Source: DASZZV01 sp035544835
Lineage (GTDB): Bacteria; Acidobacteriota; Thermoanaerobaculia; Gp7-AA8
NCBI GenBank assembly: GCA_035544835.1
Contig: DASZZV010000035.1
Span: forward strand, 1-27,169
Reading direction: 5' to 3'
Length of the DNA: 27,169 nucleotides
Position numbers and translations under genes: made by a program. Positions 7,600 to 17,200 of this stretch are shown in pieces. Each line of letters starts with the position of its first letter. Within the stretch, counting starts at the first letter, position 1. The notes below the pieces were generated by a model that did not search any database, was not told the origin of the DNA, and saw only the letters and a list, made by a program, of their open reading frames with translations.

Positions 7600-9504
7600 T
7601 CACCGCTTCTCCTGAATCCACAGCGAAGCCTCGTGATCCCCGATCCTGATCGTCAATTCTTCGTCGGCCTCGAGCCGGGCACCGCCCGAGAGTCCCGACT
7701 CGGAAGAGATAAATGACGCCCGCCAGCTTCCTCCCGCACCGGGCACCTTCAAAAAACGAGCATCTCCGAAATTCAGGATCAGCAGCGAGCGCTGACCGCC
7801 TGTTCCACTGCGGGAAACGACCAGGGCCGAGTCTCCGATGACGTCGGCCTTCACAGACGAGAGATCGGCCGAGTCGAGCGCCGGCTCTTCACGGCGGAGC
7901 GTCATCAACATTCTGTAGAAGTCTGACAGCTCCTGACCGCGCCGGCTGCTCTGGGCACCGGCATCGAGCCTCGAGCGCAGGAAAGTCTCCTCGGCGTCGG
8001 GATCGGGGAGGTCCCCCTGCCAGCCGAAGGCTGAGAATTCCTCTCGACGCCCCTTCGTCACCGCCTCCACCAGGTCCCGGTCGGAGTGGCTGGTGAAATA
8101 GAGAAATGGGGCGCTCTCTCCATACTCCTCACCCATGAACAACATGGGGATGAAGGGCGACAGAATGACGGCCGCGGCAGCCAGTCTGAGTTGGGCATCG
8201 GTCAGCGAGGCGGCGAGTCGATCGCCCTTCATGCGGTTGCCAATCTGATCGTGATTCTGGGCGCAGACGACGAACCTCGTCGCCTCCAGTCCGGCCGGCA
8301 AGGCACCATAGCGCCGGCGCCGGAATCCGGAATAGTCTCCGGCGTAACGAAAGGCGCGGCGGTAGACCACAGCCAGATCCTCGAGCGATCCGAAATCGGC
8401 GTAATAGCCGCCCTTCTCGCCCGTGAGCACGGTGTGCAGCGCGTGATGAAAGTCATCGCTCCACTGCGCGTCCATAGCAAAGCCGCCCTGCTCGGCCGGT
8501 GCGAGCAGGGCGGGATCATTCAAGTCGCTCTCCGCAATCACGTGAACAGCTCGCCCCAGACTCTCGCCCAGATCGTGTACGGCTTCGGTGAGCTCCGCGA
8601 GAAAGGGAAAAGCAGAGTGATCGACAATGGCATGCACCGCGTCGATGCGGAGTGCGTCCAGGTGAAACTCTGCGATCCAGCCCAGCGCGCTCTCGATGAA
8701 GTAGCCCCGCACTTCGTCGCTCTCGGGCCCGTCGAAGTTCAGCGCCAGCCCCCACAAAGTCTTATAGCGATCGGTGAAGTACGGTCCAAACTCGGACAGG
8801 TAGTTTCCCTCGGGACCGAGATGGTTGTAGACGACGTCGAGGATGGCCGCCATTCCGTGGCCATGAATGGCGTCGACGAGCCTCTTCAGGCCCGACGGGC
8901 CACCGTAGGAGTTCTGGGCCGCCGAGGGATAGACCCCGTCGTATCCCCAGTTCCGCCGACCTGGAAACTGAGCGACCGGCATGATCTCGATGGCAGTGAT
9001 CCCGAGGTCCCGCAAACGCGGCAGCTCGGCAATGGCAGCGTCGAAAGTTCCATCCGGGGTGAATGTGCCGGCATGCATTTCGTAAATGACGAACCGGGCC
9101 AGCGGCAGTCCCCTCCAACCTCCGTCAGTCCAGGGAAAGTCGGCCGAGACGATCTCGGTCGGACCATGCACGGTCTCGGGCTGATATCGCGAAGCGGGGT
9201 CGGGCCGTTCGTTGCCGTTGGAGAGACGATAGAAATAACGAGTACCCTCTCCGGCCTTGATCTCCGACTCGAAGTAACCTCCATCGCGGCGCGACATCTC
9301 CACCAGCTCGTCGGCCGGAGATACGAGATGTACCTCCAGCCGGTCCTGCCAGGGAGCCCAGACGCGAAAGCGGCAGTCCCCGCCGGGCTGCAAAACAGAT
9401 CCCAGCGCTCGCTGAAATCCTTTCTTCTCGCTCACGACGTCCGAGCCAGCTTCCTTACTGGTGACCACCGCTGTCATGCTTTGCATCGCCGATACCAGCA
9501 TCAC
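7600..9504 (-). CDS. treZ: Malto-oligosyltrehalose trehalohydrolase (TreZ), GH13
   Basis: TreZ hydrolyses the alpha-1,4 bond next to the trehalose end of maltooligosyltrehalose and releases trehalose. An N-terminal CBM48-type domain (FQRALGSVLQPGGDCRF, then RVWAPWQDRLEVHLV) leads into the catalytic barrel. Catalytic regions are IYEMHAGTFTPDGTF, the nucleophile in FHLDALRIDAVHAI near residue 286, the acid/base Glu in HVIAESDLNDP near 322 and the family motif DAQWSDDFHHALH. The start is unresolved. GTG 9504, ATG 9501, ATG 9486, ATG 9477 and GTG 9435 are all in frame and none has a good ribosome-binding site; family similarity begins near residue 28. All but the last start overlap glgB, which implies translational coupling. 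A 12-bp perfect inverted repeat (8483-8513) lies inside the gene in otherwise normal coding sequence. Confidence 0.96.
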   Translation of the reverse strand: MMLVSAMQSMTAVVTSKEAGSDVVSEKKGFQRALGSVLQPGGDCRFRVWAPWQDRLEVHLVSPADELVEMSRRDGGYFESEIKAGEGTRYFYRLSNGNERPDPASRYQPETVHGPTEIVSADFPWTDGGWRGLPLARFVIYEMHAGTFTPDGTFDAAIAELPRLRDLGITAIEIMPVAQFPGRRNWGYDGVYPSAAQNSYGGPSGLKRLVDAIHGHGMAAILDVVYNHLGPEGNYLSEFGPYFTDRYKTLWGLALNFDGPESDEVRGYFIESALGWIAEFHLDALRIDAVHAIVDHSAFPFLAELTEAVHDLGESLGRAVHVIAESDLNDPALLAPAEQGGFAMDAQWSDDFHHALHTVLTGEKGGYYADFGSLEDLAVVYRRAFRYAGDYSGFRRRRYGALPAGLEATRFVVCAQNHDQIGNRMKGDRLAASLTDAQLRLAAAAVILSPFIPMLFMGEEYGESAPFLYFTSHSDRDLVEAVTKGRREEFSAFGWQGDLPDPDAEETFLRSRLDAGAQSSRRGQELSDFYRMLMTLRREEPALDSADLSSVKADVIGDSALVVSRSGTGGQRSLLILNFGDARFLKVPGAGGSWRASFISSESGLSGGARLEADEELTIRIGDHEASLWIQEKR

Positions 9505-12130
9505 CTACGGGTGGCGCTGTGCTCATGAGGAAGACTGCGCCAAGCGGAGGCAAGGTAATAGTCACAGAATTACTTCGGCTGTGCAGCGGCAGCGGAGCGG
9601 CCTCCACCAGCCCGAAGTTTCCCACTCCCGATCCACCATATACGGGCGCGTCGCTGTTCAGGATCTCCTTCCAATCTCCGCCACGTGGCACTCCCAATTG
9701 ATAGTTGTATCGAGGATGCGGCGTGAAGTTGAAAACACAGAGCGTCGCCGCCCCGTCATGATCGATGCGTAGGAAGCTGATGACGCTCTGATCCGAGTCG
9801 TTGGCGTCAATCCACTGGAAACCAGCCTGATCGAAGTCGGTGGCATAGAAAGCCGGCGTCTCCTTATAAATGCGATTCAAGTCGCCCACCAGATGCTGCA
9901 CTCCTCGGTGGAGCGGGCTCTGAAGCGAGTCCCAGTCCAGGCTGGAATCATGATTCCACTCTTTCCATTGCCCGAATTCACATCCCATGAAGAGGAGCTT
10001 CTTACCAGGAACGGCCCACATGTAGGCAAGAAGCAGGCGGAGGTTCGCGAAGCGCTGCCACTCATCGCCGGGCATCTTGCGGAGAAGCGATCCTTTTCCG
10101 TGAACGACCTCGTCATGTGAGATCGGAAGAACAAAGTTCTCGGTGTAGGCGTACATCGGCCGGAAGGTGAGTTTGCCGTGATGAAAGCGTCGATGAATCG
10201 GGTCCTGGGCCATGTACTTGAGTGAGTCATGCATCCAGCCCATGTCCCACTTCATCCCGAATCCGAGTCCGCCGACGTAAGGAGGCCGCGATACCAAAGG
10301 CCACGCCGTCGATTCCTCGGCGATCATCAGCACGTCGGGCAGCTCCGAGTACACCGCTTCATTCAACTGGCGAAGAAAGTCGATGGCCTCGAGGTTCTCG
10401 CGCCCTCCAAACTTGTTCGGCAGCCACTGGCCCTGCTTTCGCGAATAGTCGAGATAGAGCATCGACGCCACCGCGTCCACGCGCAGCCCGTCGGCGTGAT
10501 ACATGTCGAGCCAGTAAATGGCGCTGCTGATGAGGAAGCCTCGCACCTCATGCCGGCCGTAATTGAAGACCAGACTGTTCCAGTCGGGTTGAAACCCCTT
10601 TCGCGGATCTTCATGCTCGAACAGGTGCGTGCCGTCGAAGTAGGCGAGACCGTGAGCGTCGGAAGGGAAATGAGAGGGGACCCAATCGAGGAGAACACCG
10701 ACTCCGTTCTGATGGAGGACATCGACGAGGTACATGAAGTCGGTCGGGGATCCGAAACGGCTCGACGGCGCGAAGTAACCGGTGGACTGATATCCCCAGG
10801 AACCGAAGAAGGGATGCTCCATCACCGGCATGAGCTCGACGTGTGTAAAGCCGACCTGCTTGACATAGTCGGCCAGCGGCTGGGCCAGCTCTCGGTACGA
10901 GAGGTGCTCGTCGGGGTTCTCGGGACGCCGCCACGATCCGAGGTGAACCTCGTAAGTCGACATGGGAGCGGTGAGTCCATGGTGTGCGGCCCGGTCTCGC
11001 ATCCAGTTTTTGTCACCCCACTCATAGTCGAGCGTGGTAACGGTCGACGCGGTTTCGGGTGGGCACTCGTGCGCGAAACCAAACGGGTCGGCCTTGTCGA
11101 AAGACTTACGTCGGTTTTTCGAAACGATGTTGTACTTGTAGACCGCGCCCTTGCCAATGCCGGGGAAGAAGCCGTCCCACACCCCTGACATTCCGCGAAG
11201 GTTCAGATAATCGACTCCAGGCTCCCAGCCATTGAAGTCGCCGATCAGGGAAACGGACATTGCCGACGGAGCCCACACCGCGAAGTAAGTCCCCTCGACA
11301 CCGTCATGCGTCATGGGATGCGCGCCGAGTTTCTCGTAGAGGCGGCGGTGAGTACCTTCGTTGAATAGATAGAGATCGTGCTCAGTAAGAAAGGGCGTGG
11401 CCGCCTCCCCCGGTTTGGAGACCGGAGCGGGAACGGATGCAGGCGCCGCCTTCACCTGGTTAGCCGTGGTCGGCTGTTGCTCTTCCAGTGCGGGAAGATT
11501 CAGGGCCGTCTCCTGAGAGATCGGCGTGCTGAGCGCCTGCTCCGGAGCGGGATACGAAGCGCTCGGCGGCGGTGTCTCAACCTGCTCAATGCTCCGGCCG
11601 GAGAGCTTGCCGCTCACTTTAGGCTCACGTTTCGAGCTCGCTCCAGTAGTCAGCTTGTTGACTGATTTGCGAGCTACAGCGCGCGGCGCTTGATCAGGAG
11701 CCAGGAGCTTGTTGGTGGTGGGAGCAGCAGTGCTCTCAGTAACCTTGCGCGTCTTTCGGAGTGGCGACATCCTGTCGCCTGGCTCGGCGGCGTCCCGCGC
11801 CGCCGCCTCGATCTTCCTCTCGGTGCCGACCTCGGGCCCGACCTCGGCCTTAGCCTCCGTTCCGTCCGTCACTTTCTTCGTGACCACACGGCTCTTCTTC
11901 CCTTTCCCGACCCGCAGCTCCACCGCTGGAACAGCATGGGTCGCGGCGACGAGATCCTCGGCCAACGTGCCGGTCTCACCACCGATGGTCTCGGTCAACG
12001 GCGGTTCTGCACGTCCGTCGATGGGAGGGACAACGACCTCAGCTTTTTTTGTCCGCACCTTTTTCTTCTTCGTCTCTTCAGCGCCGGCGGAACCGGCTAT
12101 GCCGGACGCCTTCTCTTTCTGCCTTTTCAT
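9455..12130 (-). CDS. glgB: 1,4-alpha-glucan branching enzyme (GlgB) with a long disordered N-terminal extension
   Basis: GlgB introduces alpha-1,6 branches into the linear glucan made by GlgE. The ATG at 12130 follows AAGGAG at ideal spacing and overlaps the malQ stop as ATGA; an in-frame upstream start at 12202 would run deep into malQ and is rejected. The product has 891 residues against about 630-730 in the family. Roughly residues 1-240 are low-complexity, rich in Lys, Ala, Thr, Pro and Glu (ETKKKKVRTKKAEVV near the start). A CBM48 follows (YFAVWAPSAMSVSLIGDFNGW), then the GH13 barrel with STYEVHLGSWRRP, the nucleophile in GLRVDAVASMLYLDY near residue 551, the acid/base Glu in MIAEEST near 603 and PISHDEVVHGKGSLL. 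The extension may mediate binding or clustering on the granule, but no known domain is recognisable in it. Confidence 0.97.
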   Translation of the reverse strand: MKRQKEKASGIAGSAGAEETKKKKVRTKKAEVVVPPIDGRAEPPLTETIGGETGTLAEDLVAATHAVPAVELRVGKGKKSRVVTKKVTDGTEAKAEVGPEVGTERKIEAAARDAAEPGDRMSPLRKTRKVTESTAAPTTNKLLAPDQAPRAVARKSVNKLTTGASSKREPKVSGKLSGRSIEQVETPPPSASYPAPEQALSTPISQETALNLPALEEQQPTTANQVKAAPASVPAPVSKPGEAATPFLTEHDLYLFNEGTHRRLYEKLGAHPMTHDGVEGTYFAVWAPSAMSVSLIGDFNGWEPGVDYLNLRGMSGVWDGFFPGIGKGAVYKYNIVSKNRRKSFDKADPFGFAHECPPETASTVTTLDYEWGDKNWMRDRAAHHGLTAPMSTYEVHLGSWRRPENPDEHLSYRELAQPLADYVKQVGFTHVELMPVMEHPFFGSWGYQSTGYFAPSSRFGSPTDFMYLVDVLHQNGVGVLLDWVPSHFPSDAHGLAYFDGTHLFEHEDPRKGFQPDWNSLVFNYGRHEVRGFLISSAIYWLDMYHADGLRVDAVASMLYLDYSRKQGQWLPNKFGGRENLEAIDFLRQLNEAVYSELPDVLMIAEESTAWPLVSRPPYVGGLGFGMKWDMGWMHDSLKYMAQDPIHRRFHHGKLTFRPMYAYTENFVLPISHDEVVHGKGSLLRKMPGDEWQRFANLRLLLAYMWAVPGKKLLFMGCEFGQWKEWNHDSSLDWDSLQSPLHRGVQHLVGDLNRIYKETPAFYATDFDQAGFQWIDANDSDQSVISFLRIDHDGAATLCVFNFTPHPRYNYQLGVPRGGDWKEILNSDAPVYGGSGVGNFGLVEAAPLPLHSRSNSVTITLPPLGAVFLMSTAPPVGDAGIGDAKHDSGGHQ
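11763..11804. repeat. Two tandem palindromes inside the glgB N-terminal extension
   Basis: GGCGACA-TCC-TGTCGCC (11763-11779) and GGCGGCG-TCCCG-CGCCGCC (11786-11804) are perfect 7-bp stems separated by six bases. They are translated in frame as about residues 109-123 of GlgB (ARDAAEPGDRMSP). Their size resembles the single REP palindromes found elsewhere in this window, so they may be remnants of a translated repeat, though the GC-rich context raises the chance of coincidence. Confidence 0.45.
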
Positions 12131-14214
12131 GTTGCTCCTTCCCTGTTCTGCCGGTCCCGCAAACGGTCGATCGCGCCGCGCACGAGTGGTGACTGAGACC
12201 ATTCCTCCATCGGCATTTGGAACATATGCCGCCAGTTGGGTCTTTGCCAGGTAGTCGTGGGAATGTTCTGCGGCTCGGTCTCGAGCCAGAGGTCTTCGAG
12301 TCCGATCAGTACAGTGTTGGCATCGCTTTTAGCGAGAAATTGAACGCTTGCCAAGAAAATCTCTGCGATGGTGGCGAGTGGAAGGGGTCCCAGGCTGGCC
12401 CGAAGCCGGCCCTTCCAGTTCACACGGATGAGCTCCCGCTTGTCCCGATCGCGCTCGGCCTGCTCGTCCGAAATGAGGCGCAAACCAAGCCTCTCTTCGA
12501 CGTCCAATCCCTGCCAGAAGGCCGCGAATGGCGCCATGTCATGGTTGTTGAGGCTGGCCACGATGTTTCGGCGAATCTCGCCGGGACGACCATCGGGCGA
12601 ATGCGTCAACTGTCGCTGCACCACGAAGAGTCTGCTCAGATCGTGACGGTCCAGTGATCGCCGGACGTACGCCGGAACAGTTCCAAGATCCTCGCCAACG
12701 ACGGTCGACCCATGACGATGGGACTCGATCAGCAGGATGGCGTAAAGCTCCTCGGCTCGATAACGAACGTATGCTCCGGCCGCGGCGGGAAAGCCGCTCG
12801 GAACCCAGAACAGCCGGTGGAGGCTCATGACGTGATCGATGCGCAGAACCGCAGCATGCTTCATCTGAAAATCGATGCAGCGAATGAAATAGTCGTAGCC
12901 ATCGGCGCGGGCAACGTCAGGCTGCATCGGGGGGAAACCCCAGTCCTGACCGCTTTTGTAGGAGAGATCGGGCGGTGCTCCGGCTGACACGCGCGGCGCG
13001 AAAAGCGGAACGAAGTGACCGACGTCGAAGCCGTCAGGGTGCGTTCCGAGCGGAAAATCGAGGTACAGCGACGCAGCGTCGGTTCGCTTCCCCGAGGAGA
13101 TGTCGGTCATCTGCTGATCCATGACCCACTGCACGAAAAGGTGATATCGCTCGGGATCGATCGTCCTGCTCGTATTGGATGCAAAAGGCGCTTCCGCTTT
13201 CGCCCGAAAGGCAGCATAAGCGGTGCGGGTAGGATCGGCTCGAACCCAATCCTCGAGTTGCCCTACGGCGTTCGACGCGTACAGATCGGCTGCAGCTTCC
13301 TCGAGGCGAGCTCGCTTTTGCGCCATCACGGAGCGGTAGTCGATCAAGTGGCCGAACATTCCGATGTTCGGCGGGCCACCAGCAATATCAGTGGCGGCAA
13401 GCGATCCTGTGCTGCGGGAACCGGACATCGGAATGTCCGGCCACTTGTGTTGTGCTTCAGTGACCCCGAGCCGTTTCATATCGATGAAAAGCTCATTCCA
13501 GAACAGGCGACTGACCGGTGCATACGGGCTCGGATCGAAATGCTCCTCACCCAGGAAGGATGCGAGGAGTGGCAGAGTCGCGACGTAAGATGCGCCCTCC
13601 TGGCGAGCCCAGTCGATCACTTCGCGGAGCTCGCGCAGAGTTCCGCACCCGTTCGTCGCTGCATCCCACAGGGCATAGACCGGAGCAAAAACTCCCCACT
13701 GCCGTCGCTCCTCCGGATAGCCATGGGGCGAAATCGGGGCGACGAAAAGCTTCCCTGTCCGCGTCTCCTTCCCAGACTCAATACTGAGGTCGTAGTAGCC
13801 CCGTTGCAACGGCTCGCGCCAGATCAACTCGCGCTGCTCTTTTTTTTCCCCTGTCGGATCGAGCCTGATCGACGCTCGCAGTGAATCGGGACGGACGCGC
13901 ATCTCCCGACGGATTCCTTCGCCGCTGATCTCGATGGTGATGGCCCGTCGCGGAATTTTTTTTACGGCAATACGCGCCGGTCTTCCTTCCCAGAAAACAG
14001 TCACTGGCTCGAGCCATTGTTCTTCGAGCTGCGCGACTCTCCTTCGAATCCTCCCGGGGACGTTTCCGAGCGATTCCTCCCCCGATCGAATGGCGATGAG
14101 GGCCCGAAGCGACTCGGCTCCGGCAAGACGCCGAATTCCCGTCACGTCGAGGTAAGAGCTCTGGATGTCGTATAACCGCGCCAGCTGTTGAAGCAGACGG
14201 ATTTCGGACGACAT
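12127..14214 (-). CDS. malQ: 4-alpha-glucanotransferase (MalQ), GH77
   Basis: MalQ (amylomaltase) transfers maltooligosaccharyl units between alpha-1,4-glucans and releases glucose. It can supply chains to GlgE, GlgB and TreY. The protein has 695 residues with an N-terminal accessory domain (about 1-170) as in enterobacterial MalQ. Catalytic regions are VLRIDHVMSLHRLFWVP (nucleophile Asp near 457), TVVGEDLGTVP (acid/base Glu near 506) and NNHDMAPFAAFW (third carboxylate near 557). The conserved DFPLGTHPDGFDV segment is also present. Its ATG overlaps the treS stop as TGATG, and its own TGA overlaps the glgB ATG as ATGA. Residues about 256-290 (HKWPDIPMSGSRSTGSLAA, then TDIAGGPPNIGMFGHLI) coincide exactly with a REPIN-like element and look like an in-frame insertion before LIDYRSVMAQKRARLEEA. 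Confidence 0.95.
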   Translation of the reverse strand: MSSEIRLLQQLARLYDIQSSYLDVTGIRRLAGAESLRALIAIRSGEESLGNVPGRIRRRVAQLEEQWLEPVTVFWEGRPARIAVKKIPRRAITIEISGEGIRREMRVRPDSLRASIRLDPTGEKKEQRELIWREPLQRGYYDLSIESGKETRTGKLFVAPISPHGYPEERRQWGVFAPVYALWDAATNGCGTLRELREVIDWARQEGASYVATLPLLASFLGEEHFDPSPYAPVSRLFWNELFIDMKRLGVTEAQHKWPDIPMSGSRSTGSLAATDIAGGPPNIGMFGHLIDYRSVMAQKRARLEEAAADLYASNAVGQLEDWVRADPTRTAYAAFRAKAEAPFASNTSRTIDPERYHLFVQWVMDQQMTDISSGKRTDAASLYLDFPLGTHPDGFDVGHFVPLFAPRVSAGAPPDLSYKSGQDWGFPPMQPDVARADGYDYFIRCIDFQMKHAAVLRIDHVMSLHRLFWVPSGFPAAAGAYVRYRAEELYAILLIESHRHGSTVVGEDLGTVPAYVRRSLDRHDLSRLFVVQRQLTHSPDGRPGEIRRNIVASLNNHDMAPFAAFWQGLDVEERLGLRLISDEQAERDRDKRELIRVNWKGRLRASLGPLPLATIAEIFLASVQFLAKSDANTVLIGLEDLWLETEPQNIPTTTWQRPNWRHMFQMPMEEWSQSPLVRGAIDRLRDRQNREGAT
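13345..13447. repeat. REPIN-like element translated inside malQ
   Basis: Two 27-nt arms (13345-13371 and 13421-13447) are reverse complements with two mismatches. Each contains its own perfect hairpin: GCCGAACAT-TCCG-ATGTTCGGC at 13351-13372 and CCGGACAT-CGGA-ATGTCCGG at 13421-13440. The layout is the same as in the 7396-7515 element but the sequence family is different. The whole unit is inside the malQ frame and is read through without a stop. Confidence 0.8.
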
Positions 14215-17200
14215 CAGGACTTCTCGAGCAACTGCAGAATTCCCCGAATCGGAATCTCGACCCAGGCCGGCCTCTGGTTCAATTCATAAACGATCTCGTA
14301 GAACGCTTTCTCCAGCAGGTAGGCGTCGAGAAGCGTTTCGAGCTGGTTCGTCTCAGTCGGCAGAAAGCTTCCAGCCGAGGCGCTGGCGAGATAGGAACGC
14401 AGGAAAGTCGCACTGCTCCAGAGACTCCAGAATCGCGATGCCGTTCTCAATACCGTCAGATCCTCGGCGCGAACTCCGACGCCGGGGGCTTGTCCGAAGA
14501 GCACCGCATTCGGGACGTAATCAAAGGAGCGAATCATGCCGGCAACATCTTTGAGCGGCGAACGCTTGATTCTGCGCTGCGACAGCGGCCTGCTCGGCTC
14601 TCCCTCGAAATCGGTGATGATGAAGTCCTTGCCGGTGTAGAGAACCTGCCCGAGGTGGTAATCGCCGTGACAGCGGATGCGAAGGGCGGAGATGTTGATG
14701 CCAATCAGCTCGCGACACCGTCGATCGATCTCCGACTCGCGCGACAACAGCGCTTCGGCAACCGGTTGGACATTCTCCGGCAGAGTGCGCACTTTCTTTT
14801 TCAGCAGCTGAAGCGCGCCCGTCGTTTGCGTCCGGAGCGACTGATACATCGACCGTCGGTAGAAGGGGGTAAAGGGTTCCGGTGCGAAGGCCGGATCGGC
14901 CGAATCCGAAGCGAGGGCGACATGCATCTCAGCGGTGCGCTGGCCGAGCTGGCCAGCCAGGGTCACGTACGGCCCCAGCAGGGCCGCCGCGATCGGCGGA
15001 AGCGATTGAGAGGCCAGCCTGACGATGGATCCATGGGGGAATGCATCTGACATTTGCTCGGGCTGGAAAGGGTTACTGGTAATGCGATCGAAGAACCGGC
15101 CGACGGCATCGAGACTCAAGGCCCAGGCATCGCCACCTTTCGGCACCGCCTCCTGAACAATGGCCAGGGTCGAGCTCTCGTCCGTACCGCTGTGATACTC
15201 CAGCGCGGCCACAAATGAGGGGATATTGGGGAAACCGGCTTGCTCTGTGAGAAATCGCGTCATCTCCACGTCGGTGTTCACACCCGGCTCGATCTTGCGG
15301 AACAGTTTCAGAAAGTACTTGTCGCCGTAGACGATAGACGTATTGCTTTGTTCGCCCTTGAGAACGTTCACCTGGAGCGACGCAGCGTCGAGGCGTTGCA
15401 TCGAGGACGCCTCGCGGGAACGAACGGCGCGAACCTCCCCGATCGACCCCTTGATCCGTTTGCGGCTGGTGACTGCGCTCAGCAGTGCCTGCGCGAAGGC
15501 GGGATCACCGGGGGCCTCGTAGAGAAGGCCATCACGATTTCCGCTGGCCACTCTGAGAACAATGGCCTCCGCGGGAACTTCGCCTGTCTCGAACGACAGC
15601 GCTAACGGCACGAGGTAAGTTTCCGGACTCCCCTCGCGATACTCGGTCTTCAACATCACCAGCCTCACAGCGCTTCGCGCGAAGGAGATCGTGTCGAGGA
15701 TCTGCACCTCGCGAAGATCACGGGCCTTGCCGGCAAACCACCGGCGTTGGGGAATGAAGCGAGCCAGCGCCTTCTCCAGAAGCTCGCGAGATCCTTCCAG
15801 CAGATCGTTCCAGTTCGCTGCTGGCAGCGGAGCCTCGACGCTGGTTTTCAGCTTTTCGGAGTCGGCCTGCCGATTCTCCAGCGCAAGCCAGTAGAAGGAA
15901 TGAGGATTCAGGGTTAGGAAGTAGGGACTGTCCCCGACCGCCGGGAAGGCCGTCCGTCCAAACAGCTCGACCGGAACGCGGCCCTTGAACGCGCCCAGAT
16001 CCAGCTCAGCCGATTGGACGAATCGCGAGAGGTTGGCAACAACGAGAATCTGCTCGCTCTCATGGCTGCGGATGAAGGCCAGGATCTTTCGATTCTCAGG
16101 CTGCAGGAACTCGATGGTCCCGCGACCAAAGGCCCGGATCTGTTTACGGAGATCGATGAGCCGCTTCATCCACCACAGCAGACTGTTAGGGTTTTTCTGC
16201 TGTCCTTCCACATTGACGGCCTCGTAGTGATACTCGGGGTCGATGATGGTCGGAAGATAGAGCCGCTGCGGATTGGCCCTTGAGAAACCGGCATTCCGGT
16301 CGGGACTCCACTGCATGGGCGTACGAACGCCGTTCCGATCGCCCAGATAGATGTTGTCGCCCATTCCGATCTCGTCGCCGTAGTAAATGAACGGCGTACC
16401 TGGGAATGAGAAGAGCAGACCATTCAGCAGTTCGATGCGAGGGCGGTGGTTTTCGAGCAGCGGCGCCAGACGCCGGCGGATACCGAGGTTGATGCGCGCC
16501 TGACGATCCTGCGCGTAGGTGCGGTACATGTAATCACGGTCTTCGTCAGTCACCATCTCCAAGGTGAGCTCATCGTGGTTCCGCAGAAATAGCGCCCACT
16601 GACAGTTGTCGGGGATGTCGGGAGTCTGCTTGAGGATGTCGATGATCGGAAAGCGATCTTCCATGGCCACCGACATAAAGAGTCGCGGCATCAGCGGGAA
16701 ATGAAAGGCGACCTGACATTCGTCGCCATCACCAAAGTAAGGCCGCGTGTCTTCCGGCCACTGATTTGCCTCGGCCAGAAGCATCCTGTTTTTGTAGTTC
16801 GAATCGACGTATCGCCGCAGCTCTTTCAGGTACTCATGCGTCTCGGGGAGGTTCTCGCAGCTCGTACCTTCGCGCTCGAAAAGGTACGGGACGGCATCGA
16901 GCCGGAGCCCGTCGACGCCCATCTTCATCCAGAAGTCCAGAGCCTGCTCGACAGCGCGGTGGACGGCCGGATTGTCGAAGTTCAGATCGGGCTGGTGATG
17001 AAAGAACCGATGCCAGTAGTAGGCCTTGGCCACTGGATCCCAGGTCCAGTTCGAGGCCTCGAAATCCTTGAAGATGATCCGGGTTTCCTTGTACTTGCCG
17101 GGGTCATCGGTCCAGACGTAGAAATCGCGAAGCGCGCTTCCCGGCCTGGCCCGTCGGGCACGCTGAAACCAGGGGTGCTGATCGGAGGTATGGTTGATGA

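Noticed and set aside
7311..7649. Small open frames on both strands in the treZ-treY gap
   Set aside because: Their content is mostly the translated palindromic repeat (CGTGT.AC.. type peptides), a common source of false hypothetical proteins.
8483..8513. Perfect 12-bp inverted repeat inside treZ as another REP insertion
   Set aside because: The encoded residues (NDPALLAPAEQGGFAMDAQW) fit the normal TreZ family pattern with no extra segment, so it is more likely codon coincidence in GC-rich DNA.
8086..9528. Long plus-strand open frame of about 480 codons
   Set aside because: It lies antisense to treZ, whose protein is fully recognisable. The frame has no family signature and is a GC-bias shadow.
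12130..12202. Upstream GlgB start inside malQ
   Set aside because: The ATG at 12130 has an ideal AAGGAG and overlaps the malQ stop as ATGA. The earlier start has no comparable site.
13068..15392. Shared GCGACGCAGCGTCG string in malQ and treS as a dispersed repeat
   Set aside because: It encodes DAASL in both and the proteins align normally there. The 14-base match is explained by codon use.
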